The notes: generated from the letters alone by a model not told the origin. A DNA stretch of 64,000 nt from Flavobacteriales bacterium UBA7612 (GCA_002484335.1 DLJQ01000001.1:99435-163434); one strand, 5' to 3'. Positions 1-9,728 are shown, counted from the stretch's first letter. Program-made: numbers and translations.

Positions 1-165
1 GTAAACCTCTTTTTATATATAAAAGTTTTTTAAATTTTATATTTCAATAATCTCAACAGTAAATAAAAACAATAAAGTAATTAATTCAAATAAGTCTTTA
101 CTCTTAAAAAAGCATCTAAAAATATAAATTAAAGATTTTTTTGAACTCAATACCATCTTACCATC

Positions 166-199
166 AATACCAAAACTATTATTTAAATACCAAAACTAT
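166..199. repeat. 14-bp direct repeat, 20-bp period, in a gene-free stretch
   Basis: The 14-mer AATACCAAAACTAT occurs at 166-179 and again at 186-199, and a shorter match (CAATACCATC) lies just before it at about 148. Otherwise bases 1-359 are AT-rich and hold no coding region that I can support. Repeats at two turns of the helix can be operator sites, but nothing else here supports that. Confidence 0.45.
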
Positions 200-359
200 C
201 ATCTACGAATCTTTAGTATAGTATTATAACTAATTTTTCTTTGAAAAAAAATTTTGCTATAGAAGATTTACAAATAATAAAACGTAGTGAAAGAATTTAT
301 CTTATTCTATAAAATCAATTTTATAATAACAGGTTTTATTATTACAAAGAAAATACTTT

Positions 360-992
360 TTAATCAACTTTCTTTACCATTTCATCAATTGATATTCTAA
401 CTTTTTTAGTCTTTGATAAATAATCCTTTTCTTCATCTCTATACCCTACAGAAAGAATAACAGATGTATGTAAATCCTGTTTATCAAGTTCTAATATATT
501 ATCAAAATTTTTTGAATCAAATCCTTCCATAGGTGTTGAATCTAAGCGTTGATTGGCAGCAGCAATGAGAGCTGTACCCAATGCAATGTAAGCTTGCTTA
601 TCTGCCCAATTTCTATTTTCTTCATCTGATTTACTTTTAAAATAAGAATCCATCATATCAAATAAACCTTTAAGCGAGTCATTAGAAATATTTCTCTCAC
701 TTGCCATCAAATTAATCATGTCTTTTACATGCTCTGTTGTTACTTTATTATAAGCTGCAAAAACAAGTAAGTGAGAGGATGTTGATATTTGTTCATTAAA
801 AGAATTATTTCCAAGCTTCTCTTGTAACTCTTTATTACTAATTGAATAAATTCTATAAGGTTGCAGCCCACAAGATGATGCAGTTAAATTTATTGCTTCT
901 AATATAAAATTTATTTTTTCATCTGAAACAATTTTATTTGTGTAAGATTTTGTTGCATATCTCCAATTAAGATCTTGTATTAAATCCATCAT
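360..992 (-). CDS. Nitroreductase-family NAD(P)H-dependent FMN oxidoreductase
   Basis: This 210-residue protein has the NfsB-type nitroreductase layout: an N-terminal RYATKSY motif that contacts FMN phosphate, SSCGLQPYRIY for the second flavin contact, TPMEGFD in the middle and a C-terminal GYRDEEKDY segment. Such enzymes reduce nitro compounds and quinones by two electrons in the cytoplasm. The start is one of two adjacent ATGs (992 or 989). It diverges from an HxlR regulator 90 bp away, the usual arrangement for a detoxifying reductase under its own repressor. A paralogue with the same layout lies at 12987-13586. The physiological substrate cannot be read from the sequence. Confidence 0.9.
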   Translation of the reverse strand: MMDLIQDLNWRYATKSYTNKIVSDEKINFILEAINLTASSCGLQPYRIYSISNKELQEKLGNNSFNEQISTSSHLLVFAAYNKVTTEHVKDMINLMASERNISNDSLKGLFDMMDSYFKSKSDEENRNWADKQAYIALGTALIAAANQRLDSTPMEGFDSKNFDNILELDKQDLHTSVILSVGYRDEEKDYLSKTKKVRISIDEMVKKVD

Positions 993-1010
993 TTATTTAT
1001 TTTGTTACAG

Positions 1011-1053
1011 CAAATTTAACTAGTTATTATATCCTTTTGTAACTTTGTGACAA
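1011..1053. promoter_or_regulatory. Divergent promoters and candidate HxlR operator
   Basis: Two Bacteroidota -7 elements (TAnnTTTG) face apart. TAAATTTG on the minus strand (1011-1018) serves the nitroreductase, and TAACTTTG on the plus strand (1040-1047) serves the regulator. An imperfect 17-bp palindrome, TTGTAAC-TTT-GTGACAA (1037-1053), covers the plus-strand element, so protein bound there would block the regulator's own promoter. No good -33 TTTG was found at the expected distance for either. Confidence 0.5.
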
Positions 1054-1082
1054 AAAGTAATAGTGACATTTAGGTAACCAGC

Positions 1083-1433
1083 ATGAATGAAGATAATCAT
1101 ATAATAAAAGAATGTGGACAGACAATACTTGCTATTCACGACACGATGGATGTTTTAAATGGAAAATGGAAAGTTTCTATAATAGCGTGTTTATGCTATA
1201 AGTCCATGAGATATTCAGAATTATTAAGAGAGGTAAAAGGGATTTCTGGAAAAGTTTTAAGTCGAGAATTAAAAGATTTAGAAATGAACCTTTTAATTGA
1301 AAGAAAAGTACTTCAATCTAAACCAATTTCAGTACAATATGAAATTACAGAATATGGAGCTTCTTTAAAAGAATTAACACAAGTTATTGCCAATTGGGGA
1401 CTAAATCATCGTAAAAAAATTATTAATAAATAA
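1083..1433 (+). CDS. HxlR-family (DUF24) winged-helix regulator
   Basis: This 116-residue protein is a single HxlR winged helix: LNGKWKVSIIACL opens the domain, RYSELLREVKGISGKVLSRELKDL is the recognition region and VQYEITEYG the wing. One cysteine at residue 11 precedes the first helix. In Bacillus relatives (YodB, HypR, CatR) an N-terminal cysteine senses quinones or disulfide stress and the target gene is often a nitroreductase. The divergent nitroreductase makes that role likely here; this is inference from family and context. Confidence 0.88.
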   Translation: MNEDNHIIKECGQTILAIHDTMDVLNGKWKVSIIACLCYKSMRYSELLREVKGISGKVLSRELKDLEMNLLIERKVLQSKPISVQYEITEYGASLKELTQVIANWGLNHRKKIINK

Positions 1434-1436
1434 AAA

Positions 1437-1470
1437 AGCCATCAAAATTCTAATTTTGATGGCTATAGTT
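1437..1470 (-). terminator. Rho-independent terminator for the PpiD-like gene
   Basis: AGCCATCAAAATT (1437-1449) pairs with AATTTTGATGGCT (1452-1464). Read on the minus strand the hairpin is followed by a T run (complement of 1431-1437). It lies between two convergent genes. Confidence 0.75.
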
Positions 1471-1488
1471 TTGAAATTAAACTTTCTA

Positions 1489-3648
1489 TTATCTTAAAGC
1501 TCTACCACGATTATCAACTACATCAGCAGCTTGAATCAGTGATTGTAATAATGTCTGTTGAAACTCACCTTGTAATTGACGGTTTAAGTTCTCTAATATC
1601 ATTGTTCCTTTCTGATTTTTTTCAATTTGCTGAGCAACAGGAATAATATAGAAAATACCTGCATTACCAGCAATTGCTTTAGATGATTGGTTCACTTTTA
1701 CTCCAAAAGCAGCCCCAACAACTTTAGGTTCTAAACCTACTCCATCTAAATTAGAATTAGAAAAATTAACTGTTGCATTACCTTTTTTAGCTCCATATTT
1801 AGATACGAAAGCGTTTAAACCTCCATTTGCAACTTGTTCATCAACCAATTTTGCTACTTTTTCATGCATCAATACTGGTTCTACATACTGGCGAACAACA
1901 CTTGGATTTGCTAAACCTTTATCAAATTTTTCTACTAAATGAACTACAATATAATCACCTGTAGTAGATGTAAATAAGTTTGTTGCTCCAACTTCTGATT
2001 TTTTATCAAATGCCCATTTTAAAATATCTGCATCTTGATCATTAGGAATATCTTGTCCTATAGATGCATAGCGTTCTATTCCTTCTGTTGTATTATTTAA
2101 ATAACCAGACTTTTTAGCTATATTTTTAAAATCATTCAATGATTTATTCTCAACATTTTGAACATAAGTTCTAGCATTTGTAAATGCTTTTTCTGTTGTT
2201 TCTTTAGATGGTTCTATTGTCTTAACAATGTTAGCAACTTGATAAGCAGTCTTATTTTTAGCATCTTCAACTTTTATAATATGGTATCCGAATTGAGATT
2301 CTACCATATCAACAGTACCTACTGGTTTTGAAAAAATAAATCCATTATAAGTTTGATCTAATTGATTGTTTTTACCAACCCAACCAATACTTCCATTTTT
2401 AACTGCTGAAGACTTATCATCAGATTTTGTTGATGCTAATTCACCAAATGAAGATGGATTTGACTTTACTTGTGCTAATATTTGCTCTGCTAATTTTTTA
2501 GCTTCTTCTTTCGTTCTTTTTATAGGATTAGAAGCATTACTTCCTTGGAAAGTAATCAATATATGACTCGATTTTACTGAATCTTTAACTTCTTTAGCTT
2601 TAGAAAGCTTATATAACTGATACGTATTTCCAATTTTAAATGGACCTCCTACTTGGCCAATAGCAGCTGTCTTTAAGAAATTTGTTGCTTCAGGACCTAA
2701 TTGAGCTTGCTCTAATTCAGATTTAGTAAAATAATTAGATATAAATGGTTTTTCTGAATTTTGAGTTACATAAATTGAATCATTTTTCGTTGCTCCAAAT
2801 GCCTGTATAGTATCAGTAACATTATTAACATCATCATGAATGATTTGTGTAGATAAATATTTTCTAATGTTAGCATCAGCAACAGCTTGATCAGCTGCAG
2901 ATGCTCCTGCAGGAAAATATGTATAGCTTAATTTCACTAGACCTTCTGCTTTAAATAACTTTGGAAATTTAGCTTCATAGGCTGAAATTTCATCATCTGT
3001 AACTTTTACATTTAATTTTTTAGCTAAACTAGCATAATCTACAAAAGCATATTGAATATTTGCATTAGAAATATTAAATGCTTGTTGAATATCAGCTTCT
3101 TTATTCGTTACAGCTGTTCCTGCCATTACATAGCTAAAATACTTTTGAGACAATAACTGTAATTTTATTTGTTCTGAAGTTTGTAACCAACCTCTAAACT
3201 GTTGTTGAGCTTCAGGATTAGTAGCAGCACTCGCCTCTAATTGAGCTATCTGTTGTTGAGCTTCAGCACCAGAAGACATTCCAAAGTTTTGTGCAACATA
3301 ATTCCAAAATTCATCATCAGCAACTTTTAAGCCTAATTTTTCAGCGTGTTGTTTTAATACTTTTTGGCTAACTAAGCTATTCCAAGTCTGTTGTGCAATC
3401 TGATTTGGAGTAGCAGACTGACCTTGATTTTCGTACATTTTTTGCGTAGCATCATATGCACTTTGATATTCAGCAATACCAATAGGCTCACCATTAACTT
3501 TACCTACTACAGACGGATCTCCTGTGAATAATTGTTTTATTCTTGAGTTTTCTCCGAATAAATCTCCTGCAACGAAAGCTAACATTGCAAGTCCGATTAC
3601 AACAAAGACAAGCCAAGTTTTTTTACGAATTTCTCCTAAAACTGCCAT
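1489..3648 (-). CDS. ppiD: PpiD/SurA-like periplasmic peptidyl-prolyl isomerase
   Basis: This 719-residue protein begins with a short cytoplasmic tail and one membrane anchor (about residues 11-30), followed by a SurA-like N-terminal chaperone helix bundle, a parvulin domain (roughly 360-465, from VKSSHILITF to GYHIIKVED) and a long C-terminal region. It is the PpiD layout: an inner-membrane foldase helping secreted and outer-membrane proteins. The start ATG at 3646-3648 gives the normal anchor. It ends a minus-strand run with an outer-membrane protein and LptC upstream, which suits an envelope biogenesis role. Confidence 0.9.
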   Translation of the reverse strand: MAVLGEIRKKTWLVFVVIGLAMLAFVAGDLFGENSRIKQLFTGDPSVVGKVNGEPIGIAEYQSAYDATQKMYENQGQSATPNQIAQQTWNSLVSQKVLKQHAEKLGLKVADDEFWNYVAQNFGMSSGAEAQQQIAQLEASAATNPEAQQQFRGWLQTSEQIKLQLLSQKYFSYVMAGTAVTNKEADIQQAFNISNANIQYAFVDYASLAKKLNVKVTDDEISAYEAKFPKLFKAEGLVKLSYTYFPAGASAADQAVADANIRKYLSTQIIHDDVNNVTDTIQAFGATKNDSIYVTQNSEKPFISNYFTKSELEQAQLGPEATNFLKTAAIGQVGGPFKIGNTYQLYKLSKAKEVKDSVKSSHILITFQGSNASNPIKRTKEEAKKLAEQILAQVKSNPSSFGELASTKSDDKSSAVKNGSIGWVGKNNQLDQTYNGFIFSKPVGTVDMVESQFGYHIIKVEDAKNKTAYQVANIVKTIEPSKETTEKAFTNARTYVQNVENKSLNDFKNIAKKSGYLNNTTEGIERYASIGQDIPNDQDADILKWAFDKKSEVGATNLFTSTTGDYIVVHLVEKFDKGLANPSVVRQYVEPVLMHEKVAKLVDEQVANGGLNAFVSKYGAKKGNATVNFSNSNLDGVGLEPKVVGAAFGVKVNQSSKAIAGNAGIFYIIPVAQQIEKNQKGTMILENLNRQLQGEFQQTLLQSLIQAADVVDNRGRALR

Positions 3649-3752
3649 TATTTTTTTTTAATGTTATTTCTATATTTAGGTGGCGAAAATACGACAATAC
3701 ATTGAAAAATAAAATAGAAGATGTAACAAGAATAACCTTTTTTTAATGATTT

Positions 3753-4328
3753 TTAAAATTTTTGATCCTTATCGTCAACATACATGTAACCTTGATTATT
3801 AAATAAAGTATAATTTTCTAAATCATCCGTCCCTTGCAAACCATTACTAGCTTTCAAAGAATCACCTTTATTACTTATTAAATAAACAACTTTTGATGTA
3901 TAAACTGTTTTTCTTTTTTTATCCCAAAATATTTGTTCGCTTTTCAACGAATCACCTTTTTCATTTACTATTATTACATTTCCTCTCCCCTCATAAATAC
4001 CCGTAGCATCACTTAATCTAGCCCAATTTGCCTGAAAATAACCTGGTTTTTCTTGTCCCTTTTGGTAAAAATTTAGATGAAGTCCCTTTCTAAAAACCGT
4101 ATAAGGTGAATCAACCGTTGTGTATTCCTCAATTAACGGAGAATGTACATTAGCGGTTATTCGACCAGAGTCCTTAGTAATTATATTTGCATGAATCAAT
4201 GTTCGGTTAGGAAATACAACTTTTTTCTTTAACGTATTTGGATTTCCCTTGTTACAAGAAAAAAGAAGAATAAAAATGCATAAAAAACCGAAAAACATAT
4301 TCGATATTTTAAATACACTTTTATTCAT
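3753..4328 (-). CDS. lptC: LPS-export ABC transporter periplasmic protein LptC (lipoprotein type)
   Basis: The ATG at 4328 is preferred over a TTG further upstream (4361). It gives 191 residues with a lipoprotein signal ending in LLFSC. The body has the LptC beta-jellyroll pattern, with repeated lines such as SLKSEQIFWDKKRKTVYTSK, in which each strand pair describes a substrate groove. LptC passes lipopolysaccharide from the LptBFG transporter to LptA. It starts 35 bp after the barrel-protein gene and is presumably in the same transcript. The family is weakly conserved, so the call rests on pattern and context. Confidence 0.8.
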   Translation of the reverse strand: MNKSVFKISNMFFGFLCIFILLFSCNKGNPNTLKKKVVFPNRTLIHANIITKDSGRITANVHSPLIEEYTTVDSPYTVFRKGLHLNFYQKGQEKPGYFQANWARLSDATGIYEGRGNVIIVNEKGDSLKSEQIFWDKKRKTVYTSKVVYLISNKGDSLKASNGLQGTDDLENYTLFNNQGYMYVDDKDQKF

Positions 4329-4363
4329 TTTTTTTTTATTTTTTATATTCTCTTGATCCAAAA

Positions 4364-5644
4364 TTAATCAATAACTCTTTTTCTAAACCAAATATCATTA
4401 ATATCAAAACCTATCTTGATTCCGATATAATTTTCTTTTATCAAGTTATTTTTTGTTTTTCCTCTTTCGTTGTATTCTAATGAAATATTCATCATAGATG
4501 CATCATTTTGTTTACCAACAGGTAATCCTAATCCAATTGATGCTCCGTAAGAATCTATATCTGTACCATAAATAGAATATTGTGCAGATTGATAATATAT
4601 TCCACCTCGATATGTTACACGATCTAAATAACTTTTATAACTATTGAAGTTTGGAACCCAATATCCTCCAAGAGCCAATCTTACATTATTTTTATACTTA
4701 GTGCTTAACGAAGTCGTATTATTACTTAAATAAGGTTGTTTAAAATCTGACCAAGTATTATACTTCGCTTCAAATGCAATAGACCAAGTATTATCTTTAG
4801 AATAAGATGTAGCTAAAGCAAAAGTTTGAGGCAGCTTTGTTTTTGCATTACTATTTCTAGCAATTGAAATAGTATCTAAAGAAGACTGAGTAGTTCCTAC
4901 ATATGTATATGTAGTAGTTAAATCAGTATAATCTGTTCTAAGATTAGTTCCTACTGTATAAGTTGCTCCAATATTAAGATTATGAACTTTACCTATTTTT
5001 TTTGCATACATAGAACCTAAAGTAAATTGAGCACCTCTATAATTAGATTTATTACTATAATCTACTGCTAAACTAGCTCCATCTATAGCTAATACCTCAT
5101 GACGAGTCAACTCTCCAAATAAATAATTAACACGTAAACCTAAAGAAAAGCCTTTTGCTAAGTTTCTAGAGTAAAAAGCATGAATACTATTAAGACCTCC
5201 ATTACCTTTTAATTGACTAGTTTGTGAAACATTATTTTTTTCACTTGTATTTTGAATATCATATCCTAAACCAGTGTAAGGCTGAAAACCTAAACCAAAA
5301 CTACCTTTATTTCCTACAGGAAATGCTAATGATATATTAGAAACATTAAATCGACCAGCGCTTTGTTTATCTGATGTTGATTTAAAATTATAATTTGCTC
5401 CACTTGCACTAGCATTAAAATTTGTCATGCGTAAATTTTGATTCGCTGCTGGGTTAGAGAAATTAGCACTTTGACCAAAAGGATTTGTTGGAACTGTTGA
5501 GATTCCTCCCATTCCTCCTTGTTCAGTATTATTATCAAACATTTGATCTCCTAATCCGTAGGCCGAATAAGGGGATACTGATACGTTCTGGGCTTTAATT
5601 GTTACCACACTTAAAAGCGATAAACTGCAAATAATCCACTTCAT
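4364..5644 (-). CDS. Outer-membrane beta-barrel protein, unknown function
   Basis: This 426-residue protein has a cleavable signal (MKWIICSLSLLSVVTIKAQ) followed by many alternating, aromatic-rich strands (for example FNVSNISLAFPVG and FSLGLRVNYLFG) ending in SLEYNERGK and GIKIGFDIND. That is the look of a FadL/OmpP1-like or related barrel. The same protein commonly stands upstream of lptC and ppiD in Flavobacteriia, as it does here. No catalytic motif is visible, and whether it is a channel or structural is unknown. Confidence 0.75.
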   Translation of the reverse strand: MKWIICSLSLLSVVTIKAQNVSVSPYSAYGLGDQMFDNNTEQGGMGGISTVPTNPFGQSANFSNPAANQNLRMTNFNASASGANYNFKSTSDKQSAGRFNVSNISLAFPVGNKGSFGLGFQPYTGLGYDIQNTSEKNNVSQTSQLKGNGGLNSIHAFYSRNLAKGFSLGLRVNYLFGELTRHEVLAIDGASLAVDYSNKSNYRGAQFTLGSMYAKKIGKVHNLNIGATYTVGTNLRTDYTDLTTTYTYVGTTQSSLDTISIARNSNAKTKLPQTFALATSYSKDNTWSIAFEAKYNTWSDFKQPYLSNNTTSLSTKYKNNVRLALGGYWVPNFNSYKSYLDRVTYRGGIYYQSAQYSIYGTDIDSYGASIGLGLPVGKQNDASMMNISLEYNERGKTKNNLIKENYIGIKIGFDINDIWFRKRVID

Positions 5645-5836
5645 TATGAATGTTATAATAGAATTCTAAGACGCAAATATGATGATTTGTTATGAATTGG
5701 AAAAATTTGATTACAAAAATGAGCTGTTAATTATCTATTAAAACATAAAAAACACTTTTTTTTAAAGAATTTTCAATTTTATTTCACGGTAAATGAATGA
5801 GATAACATTTTACTAAAAAAAATATTTAAAAAAAGG

Positions 5837-5867
5837 TTTGGAGATATGAATTTTCGTTCTATATTTG
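5837..5867 (+). promoter_or_regulatory. tRNA-Phe promoter
   Basis: TTTG (5837-5840), a 19-bp spacer, then TATATTTG (5860-5867). This is an exact match to the Bacteroidota primary sigma consensus. The tRNA begins 16 bp further on. Confidence 0.85.
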
Positions 5868-5882
5868 CATCACAATTAAGGC

Positions 5883-5955
5883 GGTGCCTTAGCTCAGTTG
5901 GTAGAGCAAAGGACTGAAAATCCTTGTGTCCCTGGTTCGATTCCTGGAGGCACCA
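5883..5955 (+). tRNA. tRNA-Phe (GAA)
   Basis: The acceptor stem GGTGCCT (5883-5889) pairs with AGGCACC (5948-5954), and the discriminator base is A. The D stem is GCTC/GAGC, and the anticodon stem AAGGA/TCCTT encloses CTGAAAA with anticodon GAA at 5916-5918. The T loop is TTCGATT, and the T stem has one central T-T mismatch. CCA is not encoded. Confidence 0.97.
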
Positions 5956-5961
5956 CTGCTA

Positions 5962-5990
5962 AAACCTCAAGCAATGCTTGAGGTTTTTTT
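5962..5990 (+). terminator. tRNA-Phe terminator
   Basis: AAACCTCAAGC pairs with GCTTGAGGTTT around an AAT loop, followed directly by a T run to 5990. Confidence 0.9.
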
Positions 5991-6016
5991 TATTTATTCT
6001 TTTTTATTTTTCGAAA

Positions 6017-6050
6017 TAAAAAAATCCGAAAATTCTTAAATTTTCGGATT
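6017..6050 (-). terminator. Terminator of the CBS-domain gene
   Basis: AATCCGAAAA (6023-6032) pairs with TTTTCGGATT (6041-6050). On the minus strand it is followed by seven T residues. Confidence 0.85.
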
Positions 6051-6076
6051 ATAAAATATTTTTTTTAGATACCTAA

Positions 6077-7498
6077 TTAATTTTCATCTTCTTTAGCAAA
6101 ATCTGAATCATCAAGTAAATTCTCAATTAATTCATCTTTTACCTTTAATTGTATTTGTTCAACAGAATTTCGATACATTTTTATTATTGTACCAGAATAA
6201 TGCTCTAAATCTATTAAATCCCCTTCCATAAGCTCCTTATCAGGATAATATTCAGAAATTAATCCAGCTAAAGTATCATAATGTTCACTTTCTTCAAATT
6301 TAAAAGGCATAAGCCTATTAATATCACTAATAGCATTATGTGCATTAACATTATAAACCCCTTCTGATATTCTCGAAACAATAGGATCCTCATTATCATA
6401 TTCATCTTGAATTTCCCCTACTAATTCTTCTAAAATATCTTCCATAGAAACTATCCCTGCAACTTCTCCAACTTCATTTGTAACAATAGCAATTTGCATA
6501 TGTTTCTTCTGAAATTGCTTCATTACATTTTTAATAAGTGCATTTTCCGAAATAAAAATTGGTTCTCTTAATAACCCTGCTATATCTGTTTGGTTAGGAT
6601 TTTCTAACAATTGCTTTATTAAATCCTTTGCATAAATAACTCCTTTAATATTATCAAACTCTTCTTCATAAACTGGATAACGAGAATAACCTTCGTTAAT
6701 CGCAAAATCTAAAGCGTCTTTTACTTTTGTATTAATATTAATCGCAGAAACATTTTTTCGTAGCGTTTGAATATTCATTACTCGTCTATCATCAAATTCA
6801 AAAACATTCTGAATTAGATTTCTTTCTGACTCTCCAATAGCTCCACCTTCAGTACTTTCAGTAATAATCATCTTTAACTCTTCTTCTGTATGAATATCAC
6901 CACCATGAATAGGATGAACTCCAAAAGCACGAAGAATTACAGTTGCCAAACCATTCATCAACATAATAAGAGGCTTAAAAATGAAATAAAAAATACGTAA
7001 TGGCCAAGCTACTGTAAAAGTAGTTTTTGTAGGGTATTGAATTGCTAGCGATTTAGGTGCTAACTCTCCAAAAACAATATGTAAAATTGTTATAATTACA
7101 AATGCTGCAGGAAATGCAACATTATGGGCAATTGTCACCCAAGATGGAGAAGTTAAACCAATAACTTCAAAAAGCTTAACAATTACAGGAGTAAGAGAAC
7201 TTTCTCCTACCCAACCTAATCCTAAAGAAGCTAATGTAATACCTAACTGTGTAGCTGCAAGATAAGAATCTAAATGCGTTACAATTAATTTTGCTGCATT
7301 TGATGTTCTTTCATTAATATCTTGGTTAACCTCAATTTGAGATGATCGGACTTTTACAATTGCAAACTCAGCTGCAACAAAAAAACCATTTAACAATACA
7401 AGAAATACTGTAAGCAAAAGTTTTGCTACAGATATCTCGTCGGCGACATTGTGATTAGCAACTAAAAACAATGTCGAAATCTGGGAGTATGTATCCAT
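6077..7498 (-). CDS. HlyC/CorC-family (CNNM) membrane protein with CBS domains
   Basis: This 473-residue protein has four hydrophobic segments in the first 190 residues forming a DUF21/CNNM transmembrane domain (VLLNGFFVAAEFAIVKVR, LAATQLGITLASLGLGWVGE, FGELAPKSLAI). A pair of CBS domains (about 220-350) and a C-terminal CorC/HlyC domain with YDTLAGLISE follow. Family members are linked to magnesium or cobalt transport. It resembles GldE in domain order, but it does not sit beside gldD (which is at 47.1 kb), so no gld symbol is given. It ends at its own terminator. Confidence 0.88.
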   Translation of the reverse strand: MDTYSQISTLFLVANHNVADEISVAKLLLTVFLVLLNGFFVAAEFAIVKVRSSQIEVNQDINERTSNAAKLIVTHLDSYLAATQLGITLASLGLGWVGESSLTPVIVKLFEVIGLTSPSWVTIAHNVAFPAAFVIITILHIVFGELAPKSLAIQYPTKTTFTVAWPLRIFYFIFKPLIMLMNGLATVILRAFGVHPIHGGDIHTEEELKMIITESTEGGAIGESERNLIQNVFEFDDRRVMNIQTLRKNVSAININTKVKDALDFAINEGYSRYPVYEEEFDNIKGVIYAKDLIKQLLENPNQTDIAGLLREPIFISENALIKNVMKQFQKKHMQIAIVTNEVGEVAGIVSMEDILEELVGEIQDEYDNEDPIVSRISEGVYNVNAHNAISDINRLMPFKFEESEHYDTLAGLISEYYPDKELMEGDLIDLEHYSGTIIKMYRNSVEQIQLKVKDELIENLLDDSDFAKEDEN

Positions 7499-7708
7499 TC
7501 TTTGAATTTAATAACTGGCTTTGTTATAAGTTTTTTTATGACCAGTAAATCATTACATCTAAATTAATAAATAATTTTAAAAATACAATGCTTTGATTTA
7601 ATGCAAAATTATAAAATTTATCAATATGAAATTTAAGAATTAACTGATTTTCAAAAAAGAATTGAAAATTTTAGTAAATTTCGAAACTATTTCAATCTTA
7701 GAAATTAA

Positions 7709-9406
7709 ATGCAAAATTTAGATTATATCATACAAGTTAAGAACCTTTCTATTTCATTTGGTGAAAAAAAAGTTTTAAATTCTATCAATTTTAATGTTAT
7801 AAAAGGGGAAACTTTAGGAATTGTTGGTGAATCTGGTTCGGGAAAATCTTTAACCTCTTTAGCTATAATGGGTTTATTAAATCCTTTAGCTAAAATACAT
7901 AAAGAAAGTGAAATCTTATTTCGTCATAACAATAAAATGATTGATTTATTAAAACTATCTAAAACAGAATTAGAGGAAATAAGAGGAAATGAAATTGGAA
8001 TGATTTTTCAAGAACCTATGACATCTCTAAATCCAAGTATTCGTTGTGGTGAACAAGTTGCTGAAGCTGTTCGTTTGCATTTAAAACTTTCGAAAAAAGA
8101 TGCCGAAAAAAAAGTCATTTCTCTATTCAAGCAAGTTAAATTACCTAATCCGCAACGTATATATAATGCTTTTCCTCATGAATTATCTGGAGGTCAAAAA
8201 CAACGTGTTATGATTGCTATGGCTATTTCTTGTGAGCCAAAATTACTAATTGCCGATGAACCTACAACAGCATTAGATGTTACAGTACAAAAGGCTACAT
8301 TAGATTTACTAAAGGATTTACAAAAATCACACAACATGAGCGTTTTATTTATTTCTCATGATTTAGGTGTGATTGCAAATATTTGCGAAGAAGTTCTTGT
8401 TATGTTTAGAGGAAACGTTGTTGAACAAGGAAATGTTGATACAATTTTTAACCATCCTAAAGAAAACTATACCAAAGGACTAATTGCTTGTAGACCTCGT
8501 TTAGATGAAAGAACTATACGTTTACCAACTGTAAAAGATTATTTAGAAAATCCTGATTTTAAAACAAAAATTTATACAAGTGAAGCAAGAACTAAATTTC
8601 ATGAAAAAATTTATTCTTCTGCTCCTATTTTAGAAGTCAAGAATTTAAAAAAATATTTTTATTCATCTGCTTTTTTTGGAGAATCATCAATGCCAAGTGT
8701 AAAAGCTGTTGATGATATTTCATTTAAAGTTTATCCAGGAGAAACAATGGGATTGGTTGGTGAATCTGGTTCAGGGAAAACAACTTTAAGCAGAACTGTT
8801 TTACTGTTAGAAAAACCCACAGAAGGAGAAATATATTTTAATGGTATAGATATCACAAAATTAAAAAAGGAAGAAATAAGAAAACTAAGACGAGAAATAC
8901 AAATTATTTTTCAAGACCCTTATTCAAGTTTAAATCCAAGACAAACAGTTGCTCAAATAATCACAGAACCAATGGAGGTTCATAAAATTGGAAATTCAAA
9001 AAAAGAGCGATTAAATAAAGCTTCCGACTTATTAGAAAAAGTTGGATTATCTGCTCTTGATCTTAGAAAATATCCACATGAGTTTTCGGGCGGACAAAGA
9101 CAACGTATAGGAATTGCAAGAGCTTTGGCATTGAACCCTAAATTTATTATTTGTGATGAATCTGTTTCTGCATTAGACGTTTCTGTACAGGCACAAGTTT
9201 TAAATCTATTGAATGATTTAAAATCTGAATTTGGATTCACTTACATTTTTATATCGCATGATTTGGCTGTTGTAAAATACATGAGTGATCAATTATTAGT
9301 AATGCAACATGGGGAAATGAAAGAATTAGATGATGCTGATGAAGTTTATTTACATCCAAAAACAAGCTATACCAAAGAACTTATTGAAGCTATTCCAAAA
9401 ATATAA
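7709..9406 (+). CDS. Fused dipeptide/oligopeptide-type ABC transporter ATPase (two NBDs)
   Basis: This 565-residue protein carries two complete nucleotide-binding domains. The first has GESGSGKS, LSGGQKQRV and LLIADEPTTALDV; the second has GESGSGKT, FSGGQRQRIGIARAL and FIICDESVSALDV. The order and length match DppD-DppF fusions such as YejF. It would power import of peptides or a related solute at the inner membrane. The permease and binding-protein genes are not in this window, so the substrate is unknown. No hairpin terminator follows; a palindromic repeat element starts 44 bp downstream. Confidence 0.92.
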   Translation: MQNLDYIIQVKNLSISFGEKKVLNSINFNVIKGETLGIVGESGSGKSLTSLAIMGLLNPLAKIHKESEILFRHNNKMIDLLKLSKTELEEIRGNEIGMIFQEPMTSLNPSIRCGEQVAEAVRLHLKLSKKDAEKKVISLFKQVKLPNPQRIYNAFPHELSGGQKQRVMIAMAISCEPKLLIADEPTTALDVTVQKATLDLLKDLQKSHNMSVLFISHDLGVIANICEEVLVMFRGNVVEQGNVDTIFNHPKENYTKGLIACRPRLDERTIRLPTVKDYLENPDFKTKIYTSEARTKFHEKIYSSAPILEVKNLKKYFYSSAFFGESSMPSVKAVDDISFKVYPGETMGLVGESGSGKTTLSRTVLLLEKPTEGEIYFNGIDITKLKKEEIRKLRREIQIIFQDPYSSLNPRQTVAQIITEPMEVHKIGNSKKERLNKASDLLEKVGLSALDLRKYPHEFSGGQRQRIGIARALALNPKFIICDESVSALDVSVQAQVLNLLNDLKSEFGFTYIFISHDLAVVKYMSDQLLVMQHGEMKELDDADEVYLHPKTSYTKELIEAIPKI

Positions 9407-9450
9407 ATGATAGAAATATTTTAGCTTTTTAAAATTATATTTATTTCTTT

Positions 9451-9611
9451 GGGCAATCCCTTTAGGCCGTGCTTTTTCGCTATATCTTTTTAAATTGGTT
9501 GTTACATTTTAAAGATTTGTCATTGTATTTCGACTTGTATATTAATCGAATTCAAATACAACCAATTAGATACAACCAATCTAAAAAGGATGTCGCTTCA
9601 ATCACTATTGC
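9451..9611 (-). repeat. Interspersed palindromic repeat, copy A
   Basis: This 161-bp copy is in minus orientation. One end reads GGGCAATCCCTTTAGGCCGTGC and TTTTTCGCTATATC, and the other reads AAGGATGTCGCTTCAATCACTATTGC. Between them an inverted repeat (ATTGGTTGT against ACAACCAAT) encloses a TATTTCGACTT segment. Bases 9407-9750 hold no gene; they contain only this copy and the sodA terminator. Confidence 0.85.
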
Positions 9612-9695
9612 AAATGAAGGATAAATAAATTACATACTAAAAACCATGAGTAGAGATTTTTTAAAATAGATAATACAAACAACTTCAATAAAAAA

Positions 9696-9728
9696 ATGGA
9701 TTGAATAAATATTCAATCCATTTTTTTA
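9696..9728. terminator. sodA terminator (symmetrical)
   Basis: ATGGATTGAAT (9696-9706) pairs with ATTCAATCCAT (9711-9721). A-rich and T-rich flanks allow it to work in both directions. Confidence 0.85.

Noticed and set aside
1..359. A gene at the left edge
   Set aside because: No frame longer than short AT-rich runs and no coding pattern on either strand.
5931..5947. tRNA-Phe as a pseudogene because of a T-T mismatch in the T stem
   Set aside because: All other stems and loops are complete and it has a consensus promoter and terminator. One mismatch is tolerated.
6077..7498. Calling the CBS/DUF21 protein GldE
   Set aside because: Domain order fits, but many HlyC/CorC proteins share it and the gene is not next to gldD. 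Sequence alone does not separate them here.
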